DNA from: Pradoshia eiseniae
GTDB lineage: Bacteria > Bacillota > Bacilli > Bacillales > Pradoshiaceae
Assembly: GCF_002946355.1 (NCBI RefSeq)
Contig: NZ_PKOZ01000001.1
Location: forward strand, 938,130-1,002,129
Reading direction: 5' to 3'
DNA: 64,000 nt
Part shown: positions 1 through 9,012 of the stretch, in pieces
Layout: each line of letters begins with the position of its first letter
Numbering within the stretch: position 1 is the stretch's first letter
The notes under the pieces: generated by a model
What the model was told of the DNA's origin: nothing
What the model saw: only the letters and a program-made list of their open reading frames with translations
The model's database searches: none
Translations under genes and position numbers: made by a program

Positions 1-201
1 TTTACAAAACAGATGTTTCCTCATTTTGGTATACTCCCTTGTACAAGGTCTAAAACTAAAGATAGCTTCTTGAAAAAGACCGAGTTTATCTACGATGAAT
101 ATTACGACTGTTATAGAGAGCAGGAGAAGTCTGCCAACGGAGTATATATCAAAGTATGGACTGAGAATAAAAGCATCTTAGTCCATTTTGTCTACATCTG
201 A
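1..201 (+). pseudogene. IS1182-family transposase remnant (partial)
   Basis: The frame is open from the window edge and stops at 201. Residues encoded at about 40-115 contain the run EFIYDEYYDCY preceded by a TK.SFLKK stretch, which matches the conserved (Y/F)VYDEYYDCY region of IS1182-family DDE transposases. In intact elements this is followed by CPNN and a cysteine-rich segment; here the sequence diverges at once after DCY and ends after about 28 more residues, so the protein cannot be functional. The assignment rests on recall of the family motif. No terminal inverted repeats are visible. An alternative is an unrelated short hypothetical protein. Confidence 0.5.
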
Positions 202-230
202 GGCCCTTTCTTATGAAGGGGCTTTTTTTT
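202..230 (+). terminator. Rho-independent terminator
   Basis: GCCCTTTC and GAAGGGGC pair over 8 bp around a TTAT loop (one G-T pair), followed by eight T. It closes the IS remnant and insulates the pspA promoter that starts 24 bases later. Confidence 0.85.
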
Positions 231-253
231 GCTTGGAATAAAATCTCAAAATT

Positions 254-279
254 TGAAACTTTTTAAAAATTTGACCGTA
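254..279 (+). promoter_or_regulatory. Sigma-W-type ECF promoter of pspA-yuaF-floT
   Basis: TGAAAC at 254-259 and CGTA at 276-279 are separated by exactly 16 bases, matching the B. subtilis sigma-W consensus (TGAAAC, 16-17 bases, CGTA). In B. subtilis yuaF-floT-yuaI belongs to the sigma-W regulon, so the placement agrees with known biology. Use of the promoter in this organism is inferred. Confidence 0.8.
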
Positions 280-314
280 AAATAAGGTAAGATTATAAAA
301 GGGAGGATGATGAG

Positions 315-980
315 ATGTTTGAATTTTTTAAGCGAATGAAGACAATTGTCAATTCAGAGCTATATGCCCTGATTGAGAAGGCGGAAGACCCAATAAAAAT
401 GGCCGATCAATATTTAAGGGAAATGAAAGCAGAGATTGATGAGGCGGAAAGAACTACTGCCAAAGTAATGGCTGAGGAGAAATTGGCTAAGAGAAAGGTA
501 GCGGAACTGAAGGCGTTAATCGAGAAACGCAATACACAGGCTCTTGAGGCGTTGAAGGAAGGGAAGGAGGAGCTTGCTAAACAAGCCATTCAGCATAAAC
601 TCGATCTTGGAGCTGAATTAGCTTCTATGCAAAATCTCCTGAATCAGGCTTCCCAGAATGTGCAGATGCTGCAAGAAAAGCTTCGTGAAATGTCCGCAGA
701 TTACCGCGAATTACTCATTAAACGAGATGCATTGAAAACAAGAGCTTTGACGGCTAAGGCGCAAACGGCAATTAACCGTTCTCTCCAAACAGATACACGA
801 TCACCAGCAAAAGAAGGATTCTTGCGCATGGAGGAGAAGGTATTGGAATATGAAGCATTGGCTGAGGTAAGCGAAGAATTAAAAAGCAATCAATTAGATA
901 TCGACCGTGAATTCAAGAAAATGGAATCTGACCGGTTGGTTGAAGCGGAATTGAAGGCCTTGCGTGATACATTGACATAA
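315..980 (+). CDS. pspA: PspA/IM30-family phage shock protein A
   Basis: Encodes 221 residues, the usual length of PspA/IM30/LiaH proteins, which are peripheral ESCRT-III-like membrane proteins that stabilise damaged cytoplasmic membrane. The N terminus (MFEFFKRMKTIVNSELYALI) is the typical amphipathic helix, followed by EDPIKMADQYLREM and a long coiled coil over roughly residues 25-190 rich in E, K, A and Q. The start is fixed by GGAGG at 302-306, eight bases before ATG. It is first in a three-gene operon with yuaF and floT behind a sigma-W-type promoter, so it probably responds to envelope stress. B. subtilis has floT with yuaF but not with a pspA paralogue. Confidence 0.93.
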   Translation: MFEFFKRMKTIVNSELYALIEKAEDPIKMADQYLREMKAEIDEAERTTAKVMAEEKLAKRKVAELKALIEKRNTQALEALKEGKEELAKQAIQHKLDLGAELASMQNLLNQASQNVQMLQEKLREMSADYRELLIKRDALKTRALTAKAQTAINRSLQTDTRSPAKEGFLRMEEKVLEYEALAEVSEELKSNQLDIDREFKKMESDRLVEAELKALRDTLT

Positions 981-1022
981 GGCTTTCAATAAAATATGGA
1001 ACTGGTTGAGAGGTGAGAGTCC

Positions 1023-1544
1023 ATGGTCAACTCTTTACAGGAATTTTTCTTATACGGCGTCATCATTAGTACCGTTTTAACCTTTATATTAGTTCTCTTC
1101 AATGATTTATTTGACGGACTTTTACTGCCTCCATTTTTAAATCCCGTTCTTGTTCTTTCGTTCTTTACCATCCTATGTGGCATCGGTTATTTATTCGTGA
1201 CTTTTACTTCTTTGTCTCCGATTCTTGCCACTCTTTTTTCTGCTATTATCTCATTTATCATCGTCGCATTTATTCACGTATTCATCCTGGTTCCTGTGTC
1301 AACTGCCCAGGAATCGTTGACGATCACGGAGGAGGATTTAAAGGGGCGGTTAGGTAAAGTGATTATCACTGTGCCAGAGGACGGATTCGGAGAAGTCCTT
1401 ATTACGAGCAACAGCGGCTCATTCGCGAAACCGGCTGTTAGCTTTGATAAGGAAGCCATACCAGCAGAGGCAGAAGTACTGATTATTGATGTGAAAAATG
1501 GAGTCCTATATGTAAGTCCATATGAAAAATCTAAATTAGGATAG
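1023..1544 (+). CDS. yuaF: YuaF/NfeD-family membrane protein
   Basis: A 173-residue protein with three to four hydrophobic segments (about 8-27, 41-62 and 64-92) and a soluble C-terminal part (about 100-170) with the small beta-barrel (OB-fold) character of NfeD proteins. NfeD/YuaF proteins are encoded next to flotillins and are thought to help organise flotillin microdomains; size and topology match B. subtilis YuaF. It lies 42 bases after pspA and 11 bases before floT, so the three genes are surely co-transcribed. GGTGAG upstream of ATG 1023 serves as ribosome binding site. Confidence 0.9.
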   Translation: MVNSLQEFFLYGVIISTVLTFILVLFNDLFDGLLLPPFLNPVLVLSFFTILCGIGYLFVTFTSLSPILATLFSAIISFIIVAFIHVFILVPVSTAQESLTITEEDLKGRLGKVIITVPEDGFGEVLITSNSGSFAKPAVSFDKEAIPAEAEVLIIDVKNGVLYVSPYEKSKLG

Positions 1545-1555
1545 GGGATTTGAGA

Positions 1556-3091
1556 ATGACATTAATTTATATAGGTATAGGAATTATTGCAGTATTACTC
1601 TTAAGTTTTCTAGGCGTATTCGTGACAAAATATAAAACGGCCGGTCCGGACGAAGCATTGATTGTCACAGGAAGCTTCCTTGGCAGCAAAAATGTACATA
1701 TTGATGAATCGGGGAATCGAATCAAGATTGTCCGCGGCGGCGGTACATTCGTCCTTCCAGTCTTCCAGCAATCTGAACCTTTAAGTCTATTATCGAGCAA
1801 GCTTGAAGTATCGACACCTGAAGTATATACCGAACAGGGTGTGCCGGTTATGGCTGATGGGGTATCTATTATCAAGATTGGCAATACCATCTCAGAAATC
1901 GCAACGGCTGCGGAACAATTCCTCGGCAAAACAAAGGAAGACAGGGAGCTTGAAGCTAGGGAAGTATTAGAAGGACATTTGCGCTCCATCCTTGGTTCGA
2001 TGACGGTTGAGGAGATTTATAAGAACCGTGAGAAATTCTCTCAGGAAGTGCAGCGAGTCGCATCACAGGACCTTGCTAAGATGGGGCTTGTCATTGTTTC
2101 CTTCACGATTAAAGATGTGCGCGATAAGAATGGGTACTTAGAATCACTCGGAAAGCCCCGAATCGCCCAGGTAAAGAGAGATGCAGATATCGCAACAGCG
2201 GAAGCAGACAAAGAAACTCGTATTAAACGTGCCGAAGCGGCTAAGGAAGCAACCAAGGCAGAGCTTGAAAGGGCAACAGAAATTGCTGAGGCAGAAAAGG
2301 TCAATCAATTGAAGATTGCCGAGTTCCGCCGCGAGCAGGATAGCGCGAAGGCCAAGGCTGACCAAGCGTATGATCTGGAAACCGCCCGGTCCAAGCAAGA
2401 GGTTACGGAACAGCAAATGCAAATTAAAATTGTTGAACGCCAAAAGCTAATTGAGCTTGAGGAAAAGGAAATCCTGCGCCGTGAGAAGCAGTATGATTCT
2501 GAGGTGAAGAAAAAAGCTGATGCGGATCGCTATGCTGTTGAGCAGGCGGCCTCCGCTGAAAAAACGAAGCAGCTGACTGAAGCAGACGCAAATCAATACC
2601 GTATTGAAGCGATGGCGAAAGCTGACGCTGAACGCATTCGTTTAGATGGATTAGCGAAAGCCGATGCCCAAAGAGCACAAGGGGTCAGTGAAGCAGAAAT
2701 CATCCGTCTTAAAGGGGTTGCCGAGGCGGAAGCGAAACAGAAGATTGCCGAGGCCTTTGAACAATTCGGTCAGGCAGCCGTCATGGACATGATCTTGAAA
2801 ATGCTTCCTGAATATGCGAAGGAAGTGGCAAAACCGCTCTCAAGCATTGACAAAATCACAATCGTCGACACGGGAAGCGGCAGCGGTGCAAACAGCGGCG
2901 CGAATAAGGTCACTGGCTATGCAACGAATTTAATGACCACCCTGCAGGAATCACTGAAAGCGTCATCTGGAATTGATGTAAAGGAATTGCTTGAAAGCTT
3001 CGCAGGAAAGAGCACAGGCATGACTCCAAGAGTCAATCTGGAAGAGGAGCTTCTAAAGGGTGATTTGCCTGAGGTGAAGGGGCTGGATTGA
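1556..3091 (+). CDS. floT: Flotillin-like protein FloT (SPFH domain)
   Basis: 511 residues from ATG 1556; an in-frame TTG at 1550 is only 3 bases from AGGGG (1542-1546), whereas ATG 1556 has a 9-base spacing, so ATG is preferred. A hydrophobic segment (about residues 3-23) anchors the protein, an SPFH/prohibitin domain follows (about 30-200), then a long Ala/Glu-rich coiled coil (about 200-370) with repeated AEA/EAK heptads, and a C-terminal oligomerisation region with a Gly/Ser-rich stretch. Flotillins scaffold functional membrane microdomains and affect sporulation, secretion and signalling. Length and architecture match B. subtilis FloT (about 509 residues). Last gene of the sigma-W-type operon. 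Confidence 0.95.
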   Translation: MTLIYIGIGIIAVLLLSFLGVFVTKYKTAGPDEALIVTGSFLGSKNVHIDESGNRIKIVRGGGTFVLPVFQQSEPLSLLSSKLEVSTPEVYTEQGVPVMADGVSIIKIGNTISEIATAAEQFLGKTKEDRELEAREVLEGHLRSILGSMTVEEIYKNREKFSQEVQRVASQDLAKMGLVIVSFTIKDVRDKNGYLESLGKPRIAQVKRDADIATAEADKETRIKRAEAAKEATKAELERATEIAEAEKVNQLKIAEFRREQDSAKAKADQAYDLETARSKQEVTEQQMQIKIVERQKLIELEEKEILRREKQYDSEVKKKADADRYAVEQAASAEKTKQLTEADANQYRIEAMAKADAERIRLDGLAKADAQRAQGVSEAEIIRLKGVAEAEAKQKIAEAFEQFGQAAVMDMILKMLPEYAKEVAKPLSSIDKITIVDTGSGSGANSGANKVTGYATNLMTTLQESLKASSGIDVKELLESFAGKSTGMTPRVNLEEELLKGDLPEVKGLD

Positions 3092-3108
3092 GACCGTTAT
3101 AATTATGG

Positions 3109-3139
3109 GTGGACCAGGTAAAAACTGGTCCACACTCTT
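3109..3139 (+). terminator. Terminator of pspA-yuaF-floT
   Basis: GTGGACCAG (3109-3117) and CTGGTCCAC (3125-3133) form a perfect 9-bp stem, followed by a T-rich but interrupted tail (ACTCTTTTC). Confidence 0.8.
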
Positions 3140-3588
3140 TTCATTTAATCTGAGAGGAAGGGTATCTAACATAATCGAAGAAGACAAACAAGAGTGCCTT
3201 ATAGAATCGACACATTACAGATAGCTATCCTGTGAGATACTTTTTATGTGTTTGTAAATAGCTTGGCTATTGGTCTATTAACCCATGTAAGCTAATCAAA
3301 TTATAGTGATATTAGCAACCGGCTTCTAACTTGAGTTCTCTCTTCGAAAGATAGGGCTCGAACAGTGCAAACCTTTTAAGCATCAGTTTAAGCAGAGAGC
3401 TGGAAAAACATTAATAATAACGTGACTTAATGAATAAGATGCCAAGAATAATAATGTTATAACTAAATAGATTACGGGGTATTTCACCTTTATTTTGGAC
3501 GAAATTTCGATAAATTAATATTTATTTTAAGTTTTTTATACTATATTATACGTAAGGGTAATATTACCAGTTTGAGTGGGGTGTGATA
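3140..3588. other. AT-rich intergenic stretch, no gene seen
   Basis: No frame with a credible ribosome binding site or recognisable product was found on either strand. The last 80 bases are very AT-rich, presumably carrying the promoter of the ABC transporter pair; TATACTATATTATACG lies just upstream of the GGGG-containing ribosome binding site. No clear operator was recognised. Confidence 0.5.
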
Positions 3589-4281
3589 ATGGGGCTTTCA
3601 ATTTCTGTTCAATCTATAACGAAAGAATTCAAAGGAGATGGCTTTAAAACACTTGCTTTGGATCATGTGAGTGCAGATTTTCAGGAAGGAGAATTTATTT
3701 CGATTGTCGGAACATCAGGCTCTGGGAAATCGACCTTGCTGAGTATCATAGGTACATTAGATTCACCGACGGATGGAAAACTACTTTTCAATGGAAAAGA
3801 CGCACAACACCTATCACCAAAACAGCTCTCCGATTTCCGCTTTGAACACATTGGCTTTATCTTCCAACAATTTCACCTGCTCCCTACGTTAACTGCTTTA
3901 GAAAACGTCATGTCACCACTGTTTGCTAGAAAAGTTCCCTATAACAAAAAACAACGCGCAGAAGAAGTATTAACCAAAGTTGGTTTAATCGATAAATCAA
4001 GCTCTCTTCCATCCCAATTATCTGGGGGACAGCAACAACGGGTTGCTATCGCGCGGGCTCTTATACATGAACCTAATTGGCTGCTTGCAGATGAGCCTAC
4101 CGGAAATCTGGATACAGAGAATAGCGAGATTATCTTTGACTTACTTTCTTCCTTAAATGAGGAAAAAGGATGCGGAGTAATCTTTGTTACTCACGATCCG
4201 GTTTTAGCACAAAAAACTGGTAGAATGATAAAAATGAAGGATGGTCGCATTCTCACAGATTGGAAGGATGATACGTTATGA
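3589..4281 (+). CDS. ABC transporter ATP-binding protein (MacB/LolD type)
   Basis: 230 residues. Walker A GTSGSGKST (about 38-46), Q-loop IFQQFHLLP, signature LSGGQQQRVAIARAL, Walker B LLADEPTGNLD and the switch histidine (VTHDP) are all intact. This is the family that pairs with FtsX-like permeases in peptide export, antibiotic sensing or lipoprotein release. ATG 3589 is preferred over GTG 3583, because GTGGGG at 3576-3581 overlaps or abuts the latter and lies 7 bases from the former. The stop overlaps the permease start as ATGA (4278-4281), so the two are translationally coupled. No two-component system lies next to it, unlike typical BceAB loci. Confidence 0.92.
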   Translation: MGLSISVQSITKEFKGDGFKTLALDHVSADFQEGEFISIVGTSGSGKSTLLSIIGTLDSPTDGKLLFNGKDAQHLSPKQLSDFRFEHIGFIFQQFHLLPTLTALENVMSPLFARKVPYNKKQRAEEVLTKVGLIDKSSSLPSQLSGGQQQRVAIARALIHEPNWLLADEPTGNLDTENSEIIFDLLSSLNEEKGCGVIFVTHDPVLAQKTGRMIKMKDGRILTDWKDDTL

Positions 4282-7200
4282 TTCGATTCATCTGGAATAA
4301 CTGGTGGCGAAATAAAGGAAGGTTTCTGCTTTTGCTGGCAGGCGCCCTCATTGTCAGCACAGGTCTTAGCTATTTAGTCGGTGTGTCCCAAACGAATAAC
4401 GGCACGATTGTGAAAGAATTGCAAAATCGCTGGAAATCTTCCTACCATATCGTTGTTCGTCCTCCTGAAGCACGTAGTGTCACAGAGGATTTAAACCTTC
4501 TCGAGCCTAATTATCAAAGCGGATTATCAGGAGGGATTAGTCTTGTTCAATATAAAAAAATCAAAGAAATCCAGGATATTGAGATTGCTGCCCCTATCGC
4601 CATGCTTGGTTTTATTTCAAACTCTGTTCAATTGGAGAAATTATCATTCAAGGAACAGGGTATATACCGGTTAGAAATAACGGAAAAAGCCAACTCAGGT
4701 GCTGATGTAGAAACATATTCTAATTCGGATTATTGGTCAAACGGCATTTGGCAGCCTAAATCAGGTCTTGGAACAGAATATGGCGTCTACCCGGTTTATG
4801 AGAATTTTACCATTGGTCATGGTTCGTATGTGATGCTGGCCGGAATAGACCCTGAAGCTGAAGCTGCCTTAGTAGGGTTGGACGAATCTATCATCGAGAA
4901 TAAGAACAGTCGGTATTTTACAAACGAAGATACCCCATCTTTCTATGATGATGGTGAATTTACTCAGCATCAAATCCCCATTCTTTTAAGCAATCAAGAA
5001 TACACTGATTCGACCATGACTTATACATTATCTAAGGTAGACATTCCATATCCTTCTGATCAACAAGTCTCTATTATGGAATCGATTAAGGATAAAGGCG
5101 GGAAAGCATACTTAGATAAGCAAGAGACAACAGTAGTGAAGTTATATGAGTTTACCACGAAGGAAACCCACAAAAAATTACTTAATGCTATTATGAATCC
5201 GACATCCGAAGCCATATATGACAGTCAAAATATCATTGCCTTTAAATCTTCTGATGTAGAATATGAGCCTGTTACCAGCCCTTTTAAAGAGCAATGGCCT
5301 TATGCCTATGAGGTTAAGCCTTACATCATTCCTGAAAACCTCGGTCTTAAAGAAAAGATAGCGTACCGTTCCGTCAATATGTTCAATGAAGACTCTTTAA
5401 AATGGCCACGAGTTACACTGGATGTTAAAGGAGTTTACGACCCATCTAAATTGAAATTATCAAAGGATCCTTTGACTGAACTTCCAATGGAAACCTATTT
5501 TCCTGCAAAGGCCAAGTGGGTATTGGATAAGAACGGGAATCCGGTTAACCCTTCATCTGATATGATTCCGCTGGATAATCCCTATGGTTTTTTAACAAAA
5601 CCGCCATCCATGCTGACAACAATTGAAGCTGCTGCTGGTATTCTTGGTGAAAAGCCGATTTCCTCCATTCGAATTAAGGTCCATGATGTTGAAAAGATGG
5701 ATGATGCCAGTGCTGAACTTTTAAAAAAAGTAGCTAAGCAAATCGAAGACGAGACAGGATTAATAACAGATATCACGCTGGGTTCTTCTCCGCAACCGGC
5801 ATTAACCTACATTCCGGGTACTAAAACTAAAGATTCCCTTGGCTGGATTGAGCAGCCCTGGATAAAGTTAGGTTCTTCTGTATCTATATTTCAGGAAGCT
5901 AAGATTGGATTAAGTGGGGTTATAGCCAGTGTAATCCTCGTAGCGATTGTGTATGTGTTTTCTTCCAATCTTGTCATGATGTATACGCGAAGAAAAGAAT
6001 TTGCCGTCTTGTTGTCTATTGGTTGGCGCCCTGGTCAATTATCGAGACTTTTATTTATGGAAGCTACATTATTAGGTATCTTTGTTTCCCTAACCAGCTG
6101 GCTTATTCTTGGCTACATTTATCTCACCAGTGAAATCAGCCCATCTCTTTTCCGTTTTATTCTGATAGGTTTATTTGGTTTGATGATCTATTGGCTAGGA
6201 ACGATTATTCCTGCATTATTGGTTAGGAAAATCAAACCTTATGAAACAATGAAATCAGGTGAAGTCTCCTCTGTTGGAAAGCGGTGGATTCCATCAAGGT
6301 CCATCTGGACCATGAGTTTACATTATCTGGTGGGTAAGTGGAAGAGAAGTCTTTTATCGATTATCTCGATATCGCTTCCGACAGCATTATTTATCGTCTT
6401 TTTATTCGTCACTTTCCGTTTAAAAGGAGTAATGTATGCTACATGGCTTGGACAATATGTAGCAGTGGAAGTGAGTTCCCTTCATTATATTGCGATGGGA
6501 GTCGCTTTACTGATTTCTATTCTAACAACTACTGAGATTATCTGGCAAAACGTCTCGGAAAGGCAGCCTGAAATTGCTATATTGAAATCAGTAGGCTGGT
6601 ATAATCAATCGATTTACTGGCTAGTGATACTTGAGGGAGTTTTTAGTGGTTTTTTTGCCGGCATCATTGGAATAGCATTGGCTATTTTCTTCGTTTGGGA
6701 ATTGTATGGAATCTTCCCAGCTGAACAGCTCGTTTTTTTTCTTTTGGCTATATTTATCCCTATTCTAACTGGGATGTTAGGGGCTGTCTTTCCTGCTTCA
6801 AAGGCGATGAAAATCCAACCATATCAAGGGATGAGTGGAACGGCTGAGTATTCCAGGAAGACAGAAAAACAAATGAAAATCGCTCTATTTGGAATAAGTG
6901 CTCTACTTTTTATCGGTCTTATTGGTCTGCTGGCAAATGCGATACCGGAAATGAAGGAATCAAATGCTGTGCCTGTAAATACTAATCAAGTGATGACGAC
7001 AGAGGGGGAAACGACGAAAAAGGCAGATATAACTGTTAACCATACGATTCCTAACGAGAAAAGTGGCGATATCCCAGCATCCTTACAAAGCTTTTATGAT
7101 GAAGCCTGGAAAACAGTCCAGCTTGGTGAAACAATAAAAAACTCTCCGATACAATCATTTAAACGAAGTGAAGTCTCTATTAAAGAGATTCCGGCAAATC

Positions 7201-7487
7201 ATATGGAGTATATATCTATTACAATGGATGTGAAAAATGAAGAAGATGCAGAGGGAGGCAATTTGAATATTAAACCAGTTGGGTTTAAAATGGTTGATGG
7301 AGATGGGAAGGAATATATGCCAATTGATATTGAGATACCAAAGAAAAAGCATTGGAATGGTTATCAATTAGCTCCTGGAGGCCATGTTCAATTTAAACTT
7401 ACCTTTGAAGTTCCAAATAGCAAAAAACCAATGGTCTTGATTTATCTTTCATCATATGAAGTAGGTCCTGTTTTAGTAGAAATATGA
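4278..7487 (+). CDS. FtsX-like ABC transporter permease with C-terminal extracellular domain
   Basis: 1069 residues. One N-terminal membrane span (about 15-35) is followed by a roughly 500-residue extracellular MacB-type region, then an FtsX core (spans near 540-640), further spans near 690-710 and a second FtsX core near 730-860. After a last span (FGISALLFIGLIGLLANAI) there is an unusual tail of about 180 residues with a polar linker and a beta-rich segment (VSIKEIPANHMEYISITMDV, then WNGYQLAPGGHVQFKLTFEV) resembling the small Ig-like DUF4352 type of cell-surface domain; that resemblance is an impression. Substrate unknown. It is much longer than BceB-type permeases (about 650 residues). 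Partner of the upstream ATPase. Confidence 0.88.
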   Translation: MIRFIWNNWWRNKGRFLLLLAGALIVSTGLSYLVGVSQTNNGTIVKELQNRWKSSYHIVVRPPEARSVTEDLNLLEPNYQSGLSGGISLVQYKKIKEIQDIEIAAPIAMLGFISNSVQLEKLSFKEQGIYRLEITEKANSGADVETYSNSDYWSNGIWQPKSGLGTEYGVYPVYENFTIGHGSYVMLAGIDPEAEAALVGLDESIIENKNSRYFTNEDTPSFYDDGEFTQHQIPILLSNQEYTDSTMTYTLSKVDIPYPSDQQVSIMESIKDKGGKAYLDKQETTVVKLYEFTTKETHKKLLNAIMNPTSEAIYDSQNIIAFKSSDVEYEPVTSPFKEQWPYAYEVKPYIIPENLGLKEKIAYRSVNMFNEDSLKWPRVTLDVKGVYDPSKLKLSKDPLTELPMETYFPAKAKWVLDKNGNPVNPSSDMIPLDNPYGFLTKPPSMLTTIEAAAGILGEKPISSIRIKVHDVEKMDDASAELLKKVAKQIEDETGLITDITLGSSPQPALTYIPGTKTKDSLGWIEQPWIKLGSSVSIFQEAKIGLSGVIASVILVAIVYVFSSNLVMMYTRRKEFAVLLSIGWRPGQLSRLLFMEATLLGIFVSLTSWLILGYIYLTSEISPSLFRFILIGLFGLMIYWLGTIIPALLVRKIKPYETMKSGEVSSVGKRWIPSRSIWTMSLHYLVGKWKRSLLSIISISLPTALFIVFLFVTFRLKGVMYATWLGQYVAVEVSSLHYIAMGVALLISILTTTEIIWQNVSERQPEIAILKSVGWYNQSIYWLVILEGVFSGFFAGIIGIALAIFFVWELYGIFPAEQLVFFLLAIFIPILTGMLGAVFPASKAMKIQPYQGMSGTAEYSRKTEKQMKIALFGISALLFIGLIGLLANAIPEMKESNAVPVNTNQVMTTEGETTKKADITVNHTIPNEKSGDIPASLQSFYDEAWKTVQLGETIKNSPIQSFKRSEVSIKEIPANHMEYISITMDVKNEEDAEGGNLNIKPVGFKMVDGDGKEYMPIDIEIPKKKHWNGYQLAPGGHVQFKLTFEVPNSKKPMVLIYLSSYEVGPVLVEI

Positions 7488-7559
7488 AGGAAGAGAACAT
7501 GTTGGAAAAATGTTTTTTAAAAAGATTTCACTTGAGCTAAAAAATATCTTTCGAATCAG

Positions 7560-7588
7560 TTGACTTTTCTCATCCAACTTTTCATAAT
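7560..7588 (+). promoter_or_regulatory. Sigma-A promoter of the proBA leader
   Basis: TTGACT (7560-7565), 17-base spacer, CATAAT (7583-7588). The predicted transcript would begin near 7595, just before the T-box stem I. Confidence 0.7.
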
Positions 7589-7599
7589 AATAAGAAATA

Positions 7600-7857
7600 T
7601 TATGAACGTTAACGGAGGACTAGTAACCCTTATATGATCCGAATGATGGAAAGAGAGCAGGATAAACAGCTGAAATATCCTGCATGTTCGGCAATATGCG
7701 GTGAACCTGCCTCCCGAGTCCCTTTAATCGAGGGCGCTTTTAGAGCGTTAACATAGATTGAGCGGAATGCTTATGTCAGCATTCAAGTTAGGTGGTACCA
7801 CGGAAATCATGCCCTTTTCGTCCTTACATCATGATAAGGATTGGAGAGGGCTTTTTT
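7600..7857 (+). ncRNA. T-box riboswitch leader, proline-type specifier
   Basis: The hallmark T-box sequence AGGTGGTACCACGG is at 7790-7803. Stem I shows GGACT/AGTCC at its base (about 7617/7717), the AGTA S-turn, CCGAA/TTCGG, an AGAGAGC bulge region and the hairpin GCAGGATA/TATCCTGC. On the 3' side of the specifier loop GAA is followed by CCT (7706-7708) and a purine; CCT is a proline codon, which fits proBA downstream. The competing terminator is GCCCTTTTC...GGAGAGGGC with a T run (7811-7857). T-box control of proBA is known in B. subtilis; uncharged tRNA-Pro should relieve termination. The specifier choice is inferred. Confidence 0.92.
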
Positions 7858-7887
7858 CTATTTTTAGCAACAAAGGAGGTCAACCAC

Positions 7888-9012
7888 GTGTCAAAAAAGA
7901 GGATTGTCTTAAAAATAGGCAGCAGCTCGCTAACGAATTCTAAAGGCGAAATAGACGAACAAAAATTTATGGATCATATCAAGGCAATCGCAGCCTTGCG
8001 CAGCTTTGGCCACGAGATTGTTTTGGTTTCATCAGGTGCAGTGGCTGCCGGTTTCCGTGCGCTTGGATACCCCGGGAGACCGGTGACACTTAAAGGAAAG
8101 CAGGCTGCAGCGGCAGTGGGACAAAGCCTGCTGATACAAAACTATATGCTAAAGCTAGGGCAATATAAGATTACGCCTGCACAGATTCTCCTCACGAGGG
8201 CCGATTTCTCCATAAAGGAGCGGTACAAAAATGCCTATTCAACATTGGAGGAATTATTGGGCCGCGGCATCATTCCGATTATCAATGAAAATGATACGGT
8301 GTCCGTTGCAGAGTTGACGTTTGGAGATAATGATATGCTTTCTGCCTTGGTCAGTGGTTTGGTTCATGCCGAGCAATTAATCATTTTGACGGATATCAAT
8401 GGAGTCTATGATTCTCACCCAGCGAAGAATAAGATGGCAAAGAGATTCGACCAAATTGATGAGGTGACTAGTCCATTATTATCCATTGCGGAAGGCTCAG
8501 GAACAAAAATCGGCACAGGCGGCATGCTTTCTAAGCTGTTGGCGGCAAGGACGGCCAATTCCCTCGGGGTTAAAGTGTTCATTGGTTCAGGACATGGCGA
8601 AAATAAATTGCTTAATATTATGGCAGGGTGCGGGGATGGAACTTATGTCGGCGGGGAGAATTTGAGTTCATTGAAAAACACGAAGCAGTGGATTGCCTTC
8701 CATTCAGCTGTCACAGGCAGAATTTTCGTTGATGAGGGAGCCGAGCAGGCTTTGCTTAATAGAGGAAGCAGTTTGCTGCCTGCAGGTATTCAGAAGCTAT
8801 CTGGTTCCTTCGAAAAAGGAGATGTCGTAGAGGTTCATGGAAAATCAGGACTTCTTGGAAAGGGAGAGGTGCTATATCCCTCCTATATCCTGGAGAGAAT
8901 GATTGGCAAGCAAAGCACAGAGCTTGCCTATGGCACAAATATGAGCATGGAAATCATCCATCGTGATCAATGGGTGACGATACCTAGAGAGAGGAAGATA
9001 ATCAATGAGTGA
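7888..9012 (+). CDS. proB: Glutamate 5-kinase
   Basis: 374 residues from GTG 7888, chosen because AAAGGAGG ends 7-8 bases upstream and the resulting N terminus (MSKKRIVLKIGSSSLTN) fits the amino-acid kinase fold; longer in-frame starts fall inside the T-box terminator. ATP-dependent phosphorylation of glutamate, first step of proline synthesis. The kinase domain (about 1-260) carries VSSGAVAAG, INENDTV and DNDMLSALV; a C-terminal PUA domain follows (about 275-360). The 3' end overlaps proA by 8 bases. Controlled by the T-box leader. Confidence 0.96.
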   Translation: MSKKRIVLKIGSSSLTNSKGEIDEQKFMDHIKAIAALRSFGHEIVLVSSGAVAAGFRALGYPGRPVTLKGKQAAAAVGQSLLIQNYMLKLGQYKITPAQILLTRADFSIKERYKNAYSTLEELLGRGIIPIINENDTVSVAELTFGDNDMLSALVSGLVHAEQLIILTDINGVYDSHPAKNKMAKRFDQIDEVTSPLLSIAEGSGTKIGTGGMLSKLLAARTANSLGVKVFIGSGHGENKLLNIMAGCGDGTYVGGENLSSLKNTKQWIAFHSAVTGRIFVDEGAEQALLNRGSSLLPAGIQKLSGSFEKGDVVEVHGKSGLLGKGEVLYPSYILERMIGKQSTELAYGTNMSMEIIHRDQWVTIPRERKIINE

